DNA of 64,000 bases, taken from positions 2,531,501 to 2,595,500 of the forward strand of contig NC_084767.1 of NCBI RefSeq assembly GCF_028858725.1, written 5' to 3'. Below are positions 1-11,569 of this stretch, piece by piece (the stretch's first letter is position 1; every line of letters starts with the position of its first letter). Source of the stretch: Colius striatus (Eukaryota > Chordata > Aves > Coliiformes > Coliidae). The notes beneath the pieces were generated by a model, which was not told the DNA's origin, did no database searches, and saw only the letters and a program-made list of their open reading frames with translations. A program made the position numbers and the translations under genes.

Positions 1-756
1 CTGAAACAGTCACGGAACAACATTTTAATCTCTGCTACCCTTTGCATCAGTCCTGTGGTACAGAGCACGGTGCAGTAGACACCTCCCCACAGGAGGGTGG
101 AGGACCACAAGCAGTTGAAACCCTGCACTTGGGTACAGCATGATCCTGAAGTATCTGGGGTTTTTTTCCTGTCCTGAGGTGGATTTCATCCCTGTCATCT
201 TGAGGCTTTATACCATAAATACCACCCTGAAAGATCTTTGCCTAAAATGCCTTATGCAGCAGCGACTTTTGCTGCAAAACATCAATTACCACTTGGAAAT
301 TTTTACACTCACCTTGGTGCTTCTGCAATTACTCTGAATGTACTGAAATGGGATTCGTGGTATTACGTTAAATTGCACAAGCAGAGTGTTTCTTTGCTTT
401 TCTCTCTCTAGACTAAAAATAGAGACACTTCTCCTCGGCAGCCCAGTATATTGATAAACAAACTTTATGATAAACATTCTGATGGAATCATTTTTTCTTG
501 CATAAAAATACGGTTTAGTCAAAATCCAAACTTCCTCTGGGAATTTCTGAGCTTCAACAAACCTTTAAGTCTAAGCCTAAAGAGAAGTATTTTGGTAACA
601 CTGAAGCATTATTGAAATCAAACGTTTCCATTCTTCAGCCTGGTGTTATACACAAGGTAACATTATAAACCTCAACGATTTTAACTGTTCAGACTAAAAA
701 GAAAGTATTGCAAATCTGAAATTCTTCACTTTCATTCAAGTTCTGACAGTTTGAAA
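1..756. other. Intergenic, 3' flank of the first SPINK gene
   Basis: I see no coding exon here. Short open frames on both strands have no domain, no signal peptide and no fitting splice sites. The stretch is AT-rich single-copy-looking sequence downstream of the minus-strand SPINK gene that stops at 1076. No AATAAA is visible on the minus strand, so the 3' end of that transcript is not located. Confidence 0.5.
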
Positions 757-1022
757 TCACAGAATGGCAGGGGTTGAAAGGGACTTTTAGAGATCATCCA
801 GTCCAACCCCCCCTGTAGAAGCAGGTCCACCTAGATCAGGTCACACAGGAACATGTCCAAGCAGGTCTTGAAGACCCCCAAGGAAGGAGCCTCCACACCC
901 TCCCTGGGCAGCCTGTGCCAGGGCTCCCTCACCCTCACCATGAAATAGTTTTCTCTCATGTTTAAATGGAACTTTTTGTGTTCCAGCTTCATCCCATCAC
1001 CCCTTGTCCCCTTGAAATGGTG
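757..1022 (-). mobile_element. CR1 LINE 3' fragment
   Basis: The plus strand reads as the reverse complement of a CR1 3' end: an 'acagaatggcaggggttgaa' start, then the usual 'agatcatccagtccaac' block and the 'gggcagcctgtgccagggct' block. CR1 is the dominant avian non-LTR retrotransposon and is normally 5' truncated, as here. A second copy of the same segment lies at 23627-24068. This copy begins about 54 nt downstream of the SPINK stop codon at 1076, so it may form part of that gene's 3' UTR. Confidence 0.85.
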
Positions 1023-1075
1023 TGTTTTTAACACAGAATTAACCCTAACCAAGGCTCCTACCTAGCTCTCTGCCA

Positions 1076-2643
1076 TCATTTCACCCACCACTGCCCAGTG
1101 GAACCAATCTCAGGCCGTACCTTAACGCATCTTCCATCGTGCTTCTTGTCAAGGGCTCGGTTGTGGCTGAGGCGGAGAGAGAGGAGGAAAGGATTAATCT
1201 GTTCATAACCATGTAGTCATCTCACTCATTAAGCCTCTCCACTCATAAAGCTCCTGTAATTAATCAGATTCAAGAGCTTTGGCACAGAAGATCCCAGGCA
1301 TTAGGGAACACAGAAACTTATGAAAAATCTAGTCCAGCCCACGATTAGTCACAACCCCAAAGGCTTCTGTCTGCTGCTGGAACTGGAGTTGGAGGTAATC
1401 AGGAGACCTTATACTCACAGGATTTCTCTGCAGAGAGAGCACTCGTTGGGGTAGGTCACGTTGTTGGTCCCGCACACGGGTTTGTAGTGGCGGGGACAGG
1501 CGAGGTGCGGCGTTCCCGACAACTGGTACGTGCCGCAGGAGGCCTGTGAAAGGGGACTTGTAATGGCTCCAAGCAGAGAGAAGGATGTGCTCGTGTTAAT
1601 CGCCTTTAGCTGCTGCGAGACTACTGTCGGTCGTTTTTTCCTCTCTCATTCCTCCATGGTGAAGAAGAGAGGGAACAAACACACCGTGTTTCTTACAGCA
1701 TACAAAAGCACTTTTTGCTATTAAGACTTTCAGTGCTTTCATCAAGAATTGAAGGCAGAAACGATCGTTCCTTGGGGAATCAAGACAGGGAAGATATTTA
1801 GGCAGTTATTCAATAGTTGTATAGATTTTGTGCTGGCACTCTGTGCTTTGCTGACTCTCACTCTACATTATTAATCTCTGGGTTATTATCAACATAAGTT
1901 ATCTTTCACCAACAAAGGTGTTTTCTTATTTTGGGGAAAAGAGGTGTTATAATATTTAGGGGCACTTTCTTCTTCCTTTCTCACTCACTCCCCTTTCTCC
2001 TCTTCCTCAAGCCTTCCCTGGAATACAGTGTGAGTGTGAATTATTCACCTAGACTTAGAAATCAAGGCTAAATGGTAAAGACCAAAAAACGTCTACTACT
2101 TACCCGTTGTTTGGCACTAATTGTACCTACAATAAAAACAGAGATTATAAGATATTTTTCAAAAGGCACAATGTCCTTGACTGAAATTCCTTTGGAATCA
2201 ACAGAGTAAGCAAACACACTTTCCCATTACTAAGAAGTGATTGTTTTCCTAAATATTTTGTCCACTCCAAGTAAAGCAGAAGTTATATACTAAGATTTTT
2301 TAAAGCCCATTGTGAAACCAGGAATTTTGACTTGCTAAAGAAGAACCAGCACATACGCTTTTGCGGCCCCATTATCTTCACCAAGGCTCATAAACTTAGA
2401 CAAATGCATCCTATTGATCTATGGTATTTACCTGCACAAGGATAAAGGTCACTAAAAGGGAGCCCATGTAATACTAAACCCTCACGTCTCTAAACGAGTG
2501 GACTCCCCTTTAGGGTGTATATGTAAAGGCAAAGGTTCAGGAGGGACTAGAGATACTAGCATAGACTGTAAGAAAAAGAACTTACCAGAAAGGCAGCTGA
2601 GAAGCACAAGCCCAAGAAGGGCAACTCTTCCTGTTGTCTTCAT
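1076..2643 (-). CDS. Single-domain Kazal serine protease inhibitor (SPINK family), 98 aa
   Basis: Four exons join in frame: 2643-2586, 2126-2104, 1543-1419 and 1166-1076 (TGA at 1078-1076). Exon 1 encodes a signal peptide ([20 protein letters not shown]). Exon 3 encodes C1-C5 of one Kazal domain, with motif [11 protein letters not shown] then N-E-C-S-L-C. Exon 4 supplies C6 in K-H-D-G-R-C, then a 16-residue tail ending Q-W-W-V-K. All introns are GT-AG and phases match the neighbouring Kazal genes. The P1 position is Arg, so trypsin-like proteases are the expected targets. The C-P-R-x-x-x-P-V-C-G core resembles SPINK2 and the ovoinhibitor domains; I cannot assign an orthologue. An alternative donor (AAG|GTACGG) at the end of the domain could lead to a further exon, but none was found. 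A TATA box lies 85 nt upstream. Confidence 0.82.
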
Positions 2644-2727
2644 GGCAGAGATGGCTGTATGGTCTGTTACTTGCAAATCTGTCGCTGGGGAGCTCAGTAG
2701 ATGGTTCTCAACCTTCTCTCTCCACGC

Positions 2728-2735
2728 TATATATA
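2728..2735 (-). promoter_or_regulatory. TATA box of the 98-aa SPINK gene
   Basis: A perfect TATATATA lies 85 nt upstream of the ATG at 2643. This is a suitable spacing for a core promoter with a short 5' UTR. The ovomucoid, ovoinhibitor and LEKTI-like genes have boxes at nearly the same distance. Confidence 0.6.
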
Positions 2736-2739
2736 CACA

Positions 2740-5700
2740 CACCTTCCCGACCTTGCGACGTCATCCCAGAACGTAATTAGTTGCCCTGTAAACGAAGAAA
2801 ATTGTATTGATTATTGAGTTGAGCTCTAAAGAATACTTGTTTGTTAGACAGATGCCCATAGGAATTAGACAAAAATGCCAGCTACACCCAGCTTGTTAAC
2901 AAAGGCACCCTGCTGTACAATGAGTGAGTTGTGCTGTCCAAACAACAGCACTGTCTCAATACTAGATGTTGTGAAATTGTGTATGGAAGCTGGTAAAGCA
3001 AAAAAAATAGCCCATTTGTTGAAAGTGTTTGGACTTGTACACACCATGTCACATACACTAATTGATATTTGGGCTCCAGGAGATTTACATGGTACACCAG
3101 AGAGGGGGGACAGTAGCAAGGGCCACTCTAAGCTTTTACAGACATAAAATCTAGGCTTTGGCAGACATCACTGTATTTTAAAGCAGCTGAGGGCTCAATG
3201 AATCTCTCTAGGTGCGCTACAGGAAAGAAACACAAAGAAAACAATCATCTCAGGAGGAAAGCATTACTTAAAACTTCAGAAGTTTATAGGACATTTCTAT
3301 GCTGGAGTGGGAGTTATTAATCTGTTGGCAATGGGCACGAGTTTGATTAGAAACTATGAGAATAAGTAGCCTGAAATCTGAACCAGTATAATGTGTGATC
3401 TTAATGGTAAGCAAGTGATATTCTGCACAGGTGAAACAGGCTTCTTATACCAAAACCATTCAAGAAAAATTTGCAGCAGCTGCAAGAAGAAGACGAATCT
3501 TTTAGGCTCCCCCCTCTATTATATGGCCTTACATTTAGAGTGTCAGCTGAAAGTCACGTTTTAGGGAAGATAAGTGAAGAATAACATGCTAGGCTGTGTT
3601 AAGTGGTTCAGCTCTATTGCAAGTGTATGTAAAATCAAATGAGGAATATTGCATAAAATCATGCATTCTTAAGGTAGTCACAGAAGGAAGTAGAGATGAA
3701 ACATGTTTGTGTTTGATTCATACATGTGGCTTAAAGGGAGCCTGAGTTTTAAATAGAAAATCAGCAATGTTTGTCTTATTATCCTGGGAGATGCTCGAGT
3801 CCTGGCATGGGCAGATAAATCATAAAGATGTAGCTGAAAGTGTAAGGGAACTGTAGTCACAGAATAGAGCTTGTGGGATTTGGCCTGTTCACATCGATGA
3901 AATCATTTTCCTGAAAAATAAATGAGTAATGCTGTTTGGATCCCATTCACAGATATCAGAAGCTGAAGGTTTCCTTTGACAGCTGTTTCTGTTGTATTCT
4001 TAGCATCCTGAGTGACTTACCTTTCAAATTCCTTGAACTGACTGTGAGCACATTTGGAAGGGAAGCAGTAATCACAGAAGCACTAATATTGATTATACTC
4101 CAGGGGCAAGAATGCCAAAGCCTGAAAACAACATTTCCTCCAATCTTGCACCAGTTACTGATGGAGAATGGCACTTGCTGGCTCTGTGGTGGTTAGGGAG
4201 GCTCCAGGAACATGGTTGGTCCCTTCTTCAGTCCTGTGACCTGAGCTTCTCCATATACACCTCCAGATCTGAGATCCCTGCGTACCAGAAACTGTGCTGC
4301 TTCTCTGGTTGTCTCTCTTGACAGGTTAAAATCACACTGATTGCTCGAGGGGTGATGTGAATGAGGCAGGGTATCTTCTGGGGAGTGGCACTGAAGCAGC
4401 ATCATTCTCCTGTTTGGTCAACAGCTGCCTGTGGATGAATTAGGTCTGCCAGGGAGATCCCACTCTGATCTGCATCCTGCTCCGAGAGTCTGGGTAGGCA
4501 GCCAGGGTTGCTCAATAAGCAGCCCTTTTCCCCCAGTACTCCCTGCCACTTCACAGGGCAGCAGGGAGAAAAAGAGAAGCAAGGAAAGAGCCTTGCTATA
4601 AGGCCTGTGAGAAAGGATGGGGGGATAATTGGCAGCAGGCAAGGCAGGGCAGTGAGAGCTCTGGGCTGTGATGTGGGATTGCACCAGGAGCTCCAGTAAT
4701 AATAAATAGAGGGAATGGGACAGAAGTAATTGCTAGGCAGCAGATGAATTGAAAACAGTTGTTAGGAGCCGTCGAAAACAACCCCCTCCCTGAATTTGGA
4801 AGAGTGAGCTTTGGGAGATGTCATACACATGTTGCAAATGGGAAGGGCTGAGTGAATTCATCTGCCAAAACCCCTTTGTGATATTCAACCGTGTCATGAC
4901 GTTAGGCTGAGGAAAGTGGCTTTGGGTATAGGATTATTTTAACATTTATACAGATACGATATTCATAGGAAAATGTGAATAAAGCTCTTCCTGCTGTTTC
5001 AAGTTCTTAGGGGGCAAACATTCAAGGAGGTTATGGCCACAGGAATGGGATAAACATCAGCAGTCATATGATGGATCCTCTTGTATTGAGGTGAATTTCT
5101 CTTCACTCTGGCAGTACTGCCCTGTTTCTAGCCCAGCACCATTTTTTCCCATAGCATTGATATTTTCCTGGGGATCTTTTCCTCTGGTCTCCAGATTCCT
5201 TATCTAAAGCAGCTCAGTAATTTACCAAGACCTAAAAAAATTCATCAGTTGTGTTCCCTGCTTTAGTTTAAAACTTGTCAGAGGCTTCATCTGGCAACAG
5301 AGAAATGCTACCTCTTCCTTTTTAAAAGAGAAATGAAAAGGTGGAGGTGTGGATGCGAGACCACGCGTTGTTGTTATTCCAACAGCGGTGTCATTGGCCT
5401 CGCTCCCGTATCCTGCTGTCACACACCTCACCGTAATCAAGAACAGAGTGGTACTATGCTCCAGTCTGGGCTAATGTAGAGCCAAACGCAAAATGCTGAG
5501 CTCCGCCGGTGACTGGCGATGCGGCACAAGGCAAGAGCTCCCAAAGCAGGCTGCTGTTCCCAGGCTGCTGCACACGGGGGCAGAGCGGGATCTGCTATGG
5601 GAACACCAATTCCATTTGCAGCAGGCAAAGCCCCTGCTTTAAGCTGCACTCATCTAATATTTCAGCTATCTGATTGCTGCCTGCATATCTCCAGTCTTTT

Positions 5701-7700
5701 AAGCATAGATGATATCACAGGCAAGGGTGTCTGGGATAATTTGACTGTCTGGGAGCTGCATATTAACAGGAAAAGCCTGAGGATCTGACCCCGCACATCT
5801 CAATCCCTCGGCAAATCTCAGCTCTGCAACAGCTCTGACACAGCCAGCCCCCAAAAATGACGTCTCCAAGTAATTTTCTTTTAAAACATAATTTTATTTG
5901 CATCAAGATGGAACGTAGTAACAAACCGTTTATCCTGAATGGAGCCTCAGAGAGAAGCGGCAGTAACACAAAGGTCTGGGCTGGCCTGAGGTATGTTTTG
6001 GTCAGCAACAAGTAGAACAATACACTGAAACAGAAGCATTGATATAAAATAGAGCAGAACAAAATAACTGCATGCAATGTGTTAATTAGGCTGTGGGCTA
6101 ATTGGATGGCATTTCTGAAGTCCACAGACAACAGATAACGACACAAAGTGCCAAGGTACTGCTTAAAGAATTGTACCATAAAATACCTCAGCAGGCAGGC
6201 AATGTTTCCTGCCTTGAATATCCTGGGGGGAAGTTAGATTAGTAATGGTGACAGGATTTTGTGTTGTTGTGGCAGGATTTTATTGAGCAGCAACAAAAAA
6301 ATTATTCCCAACAAGGTGCCCGTACAAGAGGACTGTCATCCTCTGCATCCTAAAGAGCTGCCCCTCTGGGCAGGGAGCTGGGAGTGCCCCCGGGGTCCTG
6401 CTCTGACCCCAGGTACTCCTAACACTGCACAGCTCTGCAGCAGAGTGGAGGGTTCGTCCTTGTTTGTTTCCACTCACGCTTTTCCCTCAGTTGCCTGGTG
6501 GATTTTCCTGTTTAGTCGACATGGCCCATGGAAGATCTCTCCGAGGGCCACTGGGCTCTTGAGCACAACTGAGAGCTCTGCTTGTTTCCAAGGCATTGTG
6601 GCTCTTGGGGGCCATCCCCATCCTCTCTGCTGCTCCCCAGGAAAGAAAATAAGTGCTGTAGCTGGTGTTCTTTTACCCTCAACATCCTCGCTCAGGGAAA
6701 GGGGGACAAAGAGGAGCACAAATTATGTGACCCACACACCCCTGGCACCGCCTCCTAGAGCCTCCATTTGTCTTGGTCCTAAGAAATTGCATGTGACACT
6801 GAGCTGCCTCCTTGCACACAGACCTCCCTCTCACAGAATGGACATTCCAGTCCCAGGAAGGAACTTGGCACTAAAGGGTTGCAAAGAGTCTTTGGGAAAT
6901 AAATTGTCTCCCTTCAGAGAGCTGCTCTTACCAGTCTCTGCAAAGTGACACATTGTCACTTAGGATCATTAACTATTTGACTGTGAGACTGCTGCCTGTA
7001 CAGCACATCACACTGCCAGTGCCTTGCTGTTAATGAATAATAAATTAACTCAATGACTCTGAGCCCTTCCTTTCATCAGCTGAGGTTTCCAGGGGACGAA
7101 GAACCTCAAAGGATCCTCTACAAGCGACAGTCGACGTAATTACCTACAAGCTGTAGCTAAGTGGTGGGTGAGGTGCAGAAACGAGCTGTGGCAGTGACTG
7201 CTAGCAGTCCTCCAAACATCAGGTCTGTTAGGACTGACTGCCCACTGCTTTTCTGCAGTACCCCGCAGCAATGAACGTTGCAAACACAAGTGTGGGCAGC
7301 CAGGTATCTGCCTGCCCAGAGGAAACAGTGTGTCCCGTTGCTTTGGGAAGCAGAGGAGATTGGGCTTCTCTCACCTAAAGGTGAGTTTCCAGCCTTGCTT
7401 GCAAAGGTATGAGATGCAGCTGGGAAAATGGCCTTCTTCACCACTTCTCTTGCAGGGATAAAAAATTTGGGATCACCTTGGAAACGGAGAGATGAGTAGC
7501 TCCCGGTGCCAGCAAGACCTCCTGTGCCTCCATGGCTTCTGCAGAGCAGCCACAAAACACTCCCAACTGCAGCAACCGTGGAACTGTCTATAATTATGCA
7601 TATGCTCATGTTGTTTGGGGCCTCTTCATGCTGCCAAAGTCAACCTTACAGTAATGCAGGTATGAAGCAACAGATATTCAACAGCAGCAGTTAGGGAGGC
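2740..7700. other. Intergenic, no gene identified
   Basis: This holds no Kazal exon, no splice-consistent exon chain and no recognised repeat. The longest open frame, on the plus strand at 6259-6948 (229 codons), is proline/serine rich, lacks a signal peptide or domain and has no homologue I recognise; I take it as chance. A 138-codon minus frame at 5763-6179 is hydrophobic but also looks accidental. Confidence 0.45.
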
Positions 7701-7782
7701 AGACAGTTCCTTTCACCCAAGCAGAGTGTCTGTGCAGGATGTCCTTAGTGGAGTATTGCACCAGGATGCTTCTCCAGATCTG

Positions 7783-7788
7783 GTTTTA
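7783..7788 (-). promoter_or_regulatory. Possible poly(A) signal of the 8-10 kb SPINK gene
   Basis: TTTATT on the plus strand gives AATAAA on the minus strand, about 260 nt downstream of the stop codon at 8050. It is the first canonical hexamer after that gene. Confidence 0.35.
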
Positions 7789-8049
7789 TTTTGGAAAGCT
7801 GGATGAAGGCAGATGCCCAAGATCTACCCATTGCCTTTGTAGTTGGGGTTGATTTCTTTGTAGGTCAGAACAATGTATTCCCTCTCCCTGTAATTTTCCC
7901 ATTAGTACCTGCACTCCAGCATTGTTGCAGTGATGTTATCATCAACTTCTTAGGTAAAAACAGAATGAAACGTATTATTAAAGCAAGATGTGGATGCTAA
8001 TGGACTTTTTTTTTCATTAAGCAGAGGTTTCAAAATTCATCAGGAGCTT

Positions 8050-10137
8050 TCATGGACCAGGACAAGGCTTTAGGGAGCATCTGCCATGGGGGACACTGCC
8101 AGAGAAGCTTCCTCTTTCTGAGCTGAAGCCTCTTGAGAAGTTAACACTCTCTGAGAGATACCAAGTGAAGAGTCCCCTGGCTTCTCCTGTGGAGAAAGAA
8201 GTCGGTACCACAGAGACAGAACATCTGGGCTTTTATTGTTTGCCTCTCCCTCTGGTGAAGGATATATCACAGAAGAACTTTACACAGAAAACTTCTGGAC
8301 ACTATTCCAGTCGTTTCCTTTTATTACTACCATCCAAAGACAAGATAGAGACTTAATTTAAAGGAAGAACAAATAGTCTGTGGGAAACGGACTTTCCTTG
8401 CTGGAAGAAAGCTCTTCAACCAATTACTTAAAAGGGAAACAAAGAACTCTACGAAATGTTAAGACACCTCTTTATACCTGAAACAAAGGAATTCCTAGCA
8501 AACTCTTCCATTAAAAAAACAGCTCTTGCTAGGAAGAGACCTAGCAAACACAGAAGAACTTTACTTCTCCAACCAGTCTCCAAGATGGATCAGTCAGTTT
8601 AAGCAAAGTCAGCTTGCTATGTAGTTGATGAAGATGTGTGTTTCCATACATATAGCAATGCATGGCAGAACAGGCATTTACTGCCATATGTGACACCCTC
8701 AGACCTGCAGTGTGGGATGTACTCCATAGCACAGACATCTGTGGGTCTCACAAAGCCACTGCAGTAGCCCTGTAGATAGATGCAATGTATAGTCACAAAG
8801 GAAAAAGCACTCTCTGGAATAGCTACGTGAGAAAGGTGACATTAGGAGACACCCTGCACACCTCCTTGAGCTCCCCCTACTCCTGGCAGCAGCAGATGCT
8901 GAGAAAAAGCCCAGGGACAGGGCAGGAGTACGATGGTACGTTGCCTCCAGCTGCCAAGAGCCTGTGTAACCATCGTAAATACTGCTGCTGTCACATTGGC
9001 AACACTTGGGCACAAACTGAATACTGCTCTAGTTGTTGAAACTATCATCAGATGAAAATGGCAATTTCACCCAATAATATCTGTGGCAAATATTGTTCAG
9101 TCAGCTGGATGACTCAGGATTTTCAAACGCTCGGTCACAATGTGATTAGTAAGGATTTATATGGAAACTGCTTTAAGGAAAGGAATGATGGAAAATAGAA
9201 AGATCTATCCCTTACCTGCAGTGCATCAGTATCTGGGGAAAGAAAAAAAGACAAGAAGGAGGAAATATGATACAAATGCAATTTGGGGGCTCTGTTAGAG
9301 TTTAAAAAACTGTGAATGCCTGCCCTGAGTACACAGCTTTCAATTCAGTGTCTGTTAGCAAATGACTTCCTAGGCAAAAGGAATTTCAAGCACAGTTTTG
9401 TGCCACATTGTATGTTTACAGCATTGGTTCTGTAGTACAATTTTTTTAATGAGAGCTACAGACAAGATGGAAAAGGGTATACATAACAAAAGAAGACAAA
9501 TGCATTTTCCACGGTTCAAAGGACAAAGCAGGACAAGTACTCAAGGGGAAGCAAGTTACTGAGGCAAACAAGGTCATAAAGCTGGCAAATACACAGAGGC
9601 GGTGTCTTGCACTGACTGCCACAACAGCTCTTAAATAAGAGGACCTTTTAGTGAGATGTAACTTTTATAAAGCTTCTACAGCTGTTCAGGCTCTCAAATT
9701 GCATCTCAGTTCAGGATGACTGCAAGGAATGTTTGCTTTCATTCAGGAAAATAATTTGTGTTCCTGCAACATTTCAGAGGTTAAATACTGGATGGCTGAG
9801 TCCCCGGGTTGTACCACGTACGTGTCACTTCTTTCATTATGCATAAACTAGAGCTGAGAGTAGAGCTGTTCCCACAGTTGTTCTTACCCACTCAGTTCTG
9901 TTGCTAAAATATTACCCCATAAGTGATAGTCTTTGATGTCAAGTCTTTTCAACACTATCTTCCTAGGAGTAAATAAGTCCTTGTAGAATGAAACTCTTTC
10001 CAGTCTTGAGGATGTTTTTTGTGGTTTTAAAAACAGCCAGCACTTACTCCAAGGCAGAGCAGGCGGCAGGAAAGCTACTCACCTGGGGTACAGCAAAGGG
10101 CTGGAGAGAGCAGCAGCAACACGCCTGCAGTCTTCAT
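8050..10137 (-). pseudogene. Single-domain Kazal (SPINK) gene with a mutated splice donor; possible pseudogene
   Basis: Exons are 10137-10083 (signal peptide, starting MKTAGVLLLL), 9232-9216, 8769-8654 and 8122-8050 (TGA at 8052-8050). If exon 3 ended where every paralogue ends, the product would be 86 aa. It would have C1-C5 in exon 3 ([11 protein letters not shown], then S-K-C-L-F-C) and C6 in exon 4 (P-H-G-R-C). P1 would be Met. However, the donor at that position reads ATATGT instead of GTATGT, and the nearest GT is 4 nt further on (8649-8648). Using it shifts exon 4 out of frame and loses the normal C6. The residue after C3 is Arg instead of the usual Gly. Exon 3 is 116 nt, the same as ovoinhibitor domain 7, and shares M-E-Y-x-P-H-C with it. 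The coding frame is otherwise open, so recent loss, a sequence error or unusual splicing all remain possible. Confidence 0.65.
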
Positions 10138-10193
10138 GGTGGCTGAGGTGTCTGTGTGCAGCTGAGCCTGTGTTTGCTCGGGGAATGTAGCCT

Positions 10194-10198
10194 TAAAT
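10194..10198 (-). promoter_or_regulatory. Weak TATA-like element of the 8-10 kb SPINK gene
   Basis: The minus strand reads GGATTTAAGG, a TTTAA core 57 nt upstream of the ATG at 10137. It is weaker than the TATATATA boxes of the neighbouring genes, in line with a gene that may be decaying. Confidence 0.35.
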
Positions 10199-10243
10199 CC
10201 TGCCCTCAGGTGGTAACCACGTTTATATGTACACATACATGTC

Positions 10244-10265
10244 ATGTGTGTGTGTGTGTGCGCGC
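10244..10265 (+). repeat. (TG)n microsatellite
   Basis: A run of TG dinucleotides ending in CGCGC lies about 110 nt upstream of the start codon of the 8-10 kb SPINK gene. Confidence 0.85.
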
Positions 10266-10269
10266 ATTC

Positions 10270-11560
10270 ATATTTGGTTTACTCACCTTTATTCTGAATT
10301 AACGTTCCTGATCTTTTGTCAGTGTCACTCTTGACAGAAGGAAGCCAGGAAGAGTGCTTCTTCATCAGTAGGAGTCACAAGAAGTTTAGACACATTTTCT
10401 GTGTTATTTCAAGTGAAATATGTGACAGGTTCCCTCTGAAGGACTGCAGAAAATTCCTGTGGACACAAGAGTAACTGTATAAACCTGAGCAGCAACTGCT
10501 GTCAGATCTTCTCTGTGTGCGCTTCTTGGTGCCTGTTTAAACACAGTGCTTTTCCACAAGCAATATGTTGAATGAACCACTTTCAGGGTGGAAAGTCTCT
10601 GCTTTTATTTTCATGCTTTATCCCAGTTCAGCATCATTAAATTGTAGTAAAACCAGGAAAGCAGTGAACTGGGAATGCAAGCAAGAAGATGTCCCAGTCA
10701 CTGAGGAGACTCCTTGGACTGCACAAGAGATGGAGAAACTTTTATGGGCAAGGAATTTGCAATTCTTATTTCCCCTAAAAGCCATCAGCAATGTGGGATA
10801 GATTTGCAGTAATGGACTGATAGACAGATGATGACAACCATTTGAGATCCTATCCTGGATCCTGGAGAAGTTGAGCCCAACCTGGCAATGGCTGCTTCAT
10901 CCACCTGCCCATCCTAAGGTCAATCCTTTGTTTTACCACCAAAGTGACGATTTTTTTGGACAACTTCATTCCATCAGGGAAAACAAGCACCCTTCTTCCT
11001 TTGGTTCCCAAAAGAAATGCTTACAAGATGCTTAGTTTTTACAAGGGATATGCCTTATTTATTTATATTTCTTCCCCACCAGTTCAATACTCCAAGAAAG
11101 GACAAAAGCACAATAAATTTCATGGAGAATACACCAATGACAGATCACACCCTCAAAAACCAGAAGGATGCTTTGTTCTTAGATTGTGGAACACCACTGA
11201 AATACTCCTTGGGCTGGGAAAGAGTGCTATGTTATTAAAGACAGGAGAGAGAAGACAAGTAGGCAGAAGCAGGAATGATGCCTAGCATGGTATTTATCTT
11301 AAAACACTTGAAGGTTGCTAAAGGATGATTTCAAGATGCAGAAAAACATAGATATAAGTCATTTGGAAGACCTACACAAATAGACAGGGCTCTCTCATGT
11401 GTCTGAAAAACATGGCCTTTACTGACAGGCTGCTGTTACAGCATGCTCACGGGGCCAGGGCTCCTCCGGTCTTCATGCAGACACCACCACAAGCGGAACG
11501 GGGTTTGCTGATGATGCCTGACCAGAGAAAGGGCACCAGAAATCCATTAGGGGAGGTCAG
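10270..11560. other. Intergenic, no gene identified
   Basis: The only longer frames (10565-10801 and 10944-11285, plus strand) have no signal peptide, domain or splice context. I found no Kazal relic between the ovomucoid 3' end and the next gene downstream. Confidence 0.45.
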
Positions 11561-11569
11561 CTTGTGTCA

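Noticed and set aside
5763-6179. 138-codon hydrophobic frame on the minus strand
   Set aside because: Irregular hydrophobicity with scattered cysteines, no family resemblance, no promoter or splice evidence.
6259-6948. 229-codon open frame on the plus strand, the longest in the window
   Set aside because: No signal peptide, domain, splice context or repeated pattern; composition is that of translated non-coding sequence, and it lies in a gene-free interval.
8644-8655. Possible AT-AC (U12-type) intron explaining the ATATGT donor of the 8-10 kb gene
   Set aside because: U12 AT-AC donors read ATATCCTT, and the matching acceptor is a normal AG; a point mutation of a GT donor is simpler.
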